A stretch of DNA of 5,409 bases from Planctomycetaceae bacterium (lineage in GTDB: Bacteria > Planctomycetota > Planctomycetia > Planctomycetales > Planctomycetaceae). The notes beneath the pieces are model-generated. The model saw nothing but the letters and a program-made list of their open reading frames with translations, had not been told where the DNA came from and did no database searches. The position numbers and the translations under genes are program-made. This document shows positions 5,397 to 5,409 of the stretch, in pieces (the stretch's first letter is position 1; each line of letters begins with the position of its first letter). The DNA is taken from assembly GCA_015487825.1 (NCBI GenBank), contig WFOZ01000110.1, positions 1 through 5,409 of the forward strand, given 5' to 3'.

Positions 5397-5409
5397 ATGA
5401 TGTATGAAC
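5397..5409 (+). CDS. Possible start of a further gene, cut by window edge
   Basis: Two ATGs in frame (5397 and 5400) are followed by TAT GAA with no stop before the window ends. GAGG at 5386-5389 is 7 bases before the first ATG. A weak GTGC/GCAC stem (5382-5385 and 5392-5395) would hold this GAGG in its loop. With four readable codons this is only a suggestion. Confidence 0.22.

Noticed and set aside
5231..5409. Integron attC site
   Set aside because: The bulged hairpin invites the idea, but neither RYYYAAC nor GTTRRRY core boxes are found at suitable flanks on either strand, and no integrase is present.
1..5409. CRISPR array or other type III-E CRISPR components, prompted by the CHAT/sigma association
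   Set aside because: No regularly spaced repeats and no Cas-like, Csx30-like or Csx31-like protein can be recognised in the window.

Overview
The window looks like chromosome of a Gram-negative bacterium. The envelope proteins have signal peptides, one is a probable lipoprotein, a zinc-finger anti-sigma factor is membrane-anchored, and all confident + strand starts have GGAGG-type ribosome binding sites. The sequence alone does not settle the phylum. No RNA gene, CRISPR array, transposase or integrase is visible.

Layout. Positions 1-498 (+) hold the C-terminal 165 residues of a CHAT-domain (caspase-like) protein with both catalytic motifs. Convergent to it on the - strand is a two-gene cassette: an ECF-type sigma factor (1938 down to 1300) and, downstream, a ZAS-type membrane-anchored anti-sigma factor with a helical, TPR-like extracytoplasmic part (1217 down to 552). 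A near-consensus housekeeping promoter (TGGACA-N17-TATAAT, 2102 down to 2074, - strand) precedes the sigma gene, and a short palindrome overlaps its -35 box. Divergent from the sigma gene, the + strand carries a probable operon: an 81-residue two-helix membrane protein (2154-2399), a 232-residue membrane protein with three helices (2480-3178) and a 480-residue secreted M48 zinc metalloprotease (3305-4747) whose N-terminal half resembles two DUF5666/OB-like beta modules. A 131-residue secreted, probably lipidated lipocalin-like protein follows (4829-5224). The last 185 bases contain no complete gene but do contain a bulged hairpin with about 14 base pairs, and possibly the first codons of another gene.

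Interpretation (inference). The gene content suggests cell-surface regulation: a sigma factor held by a membrane anti-sigma, beside an extracytoplasmic protease, a lipoprotein and two membrane proteins without a recognised family. The most provocative element is the CHAT protease next to the sigma/anti-sigma pair. In type III-E CRISPR systems a TPR-CHAT protease is known to relieve inhibition of a sigma factor by cutting its partner, so a CRISPR-free analogue is worth testing. The CHAT gene is convergent rather than co-transcribed, which weakens the link.
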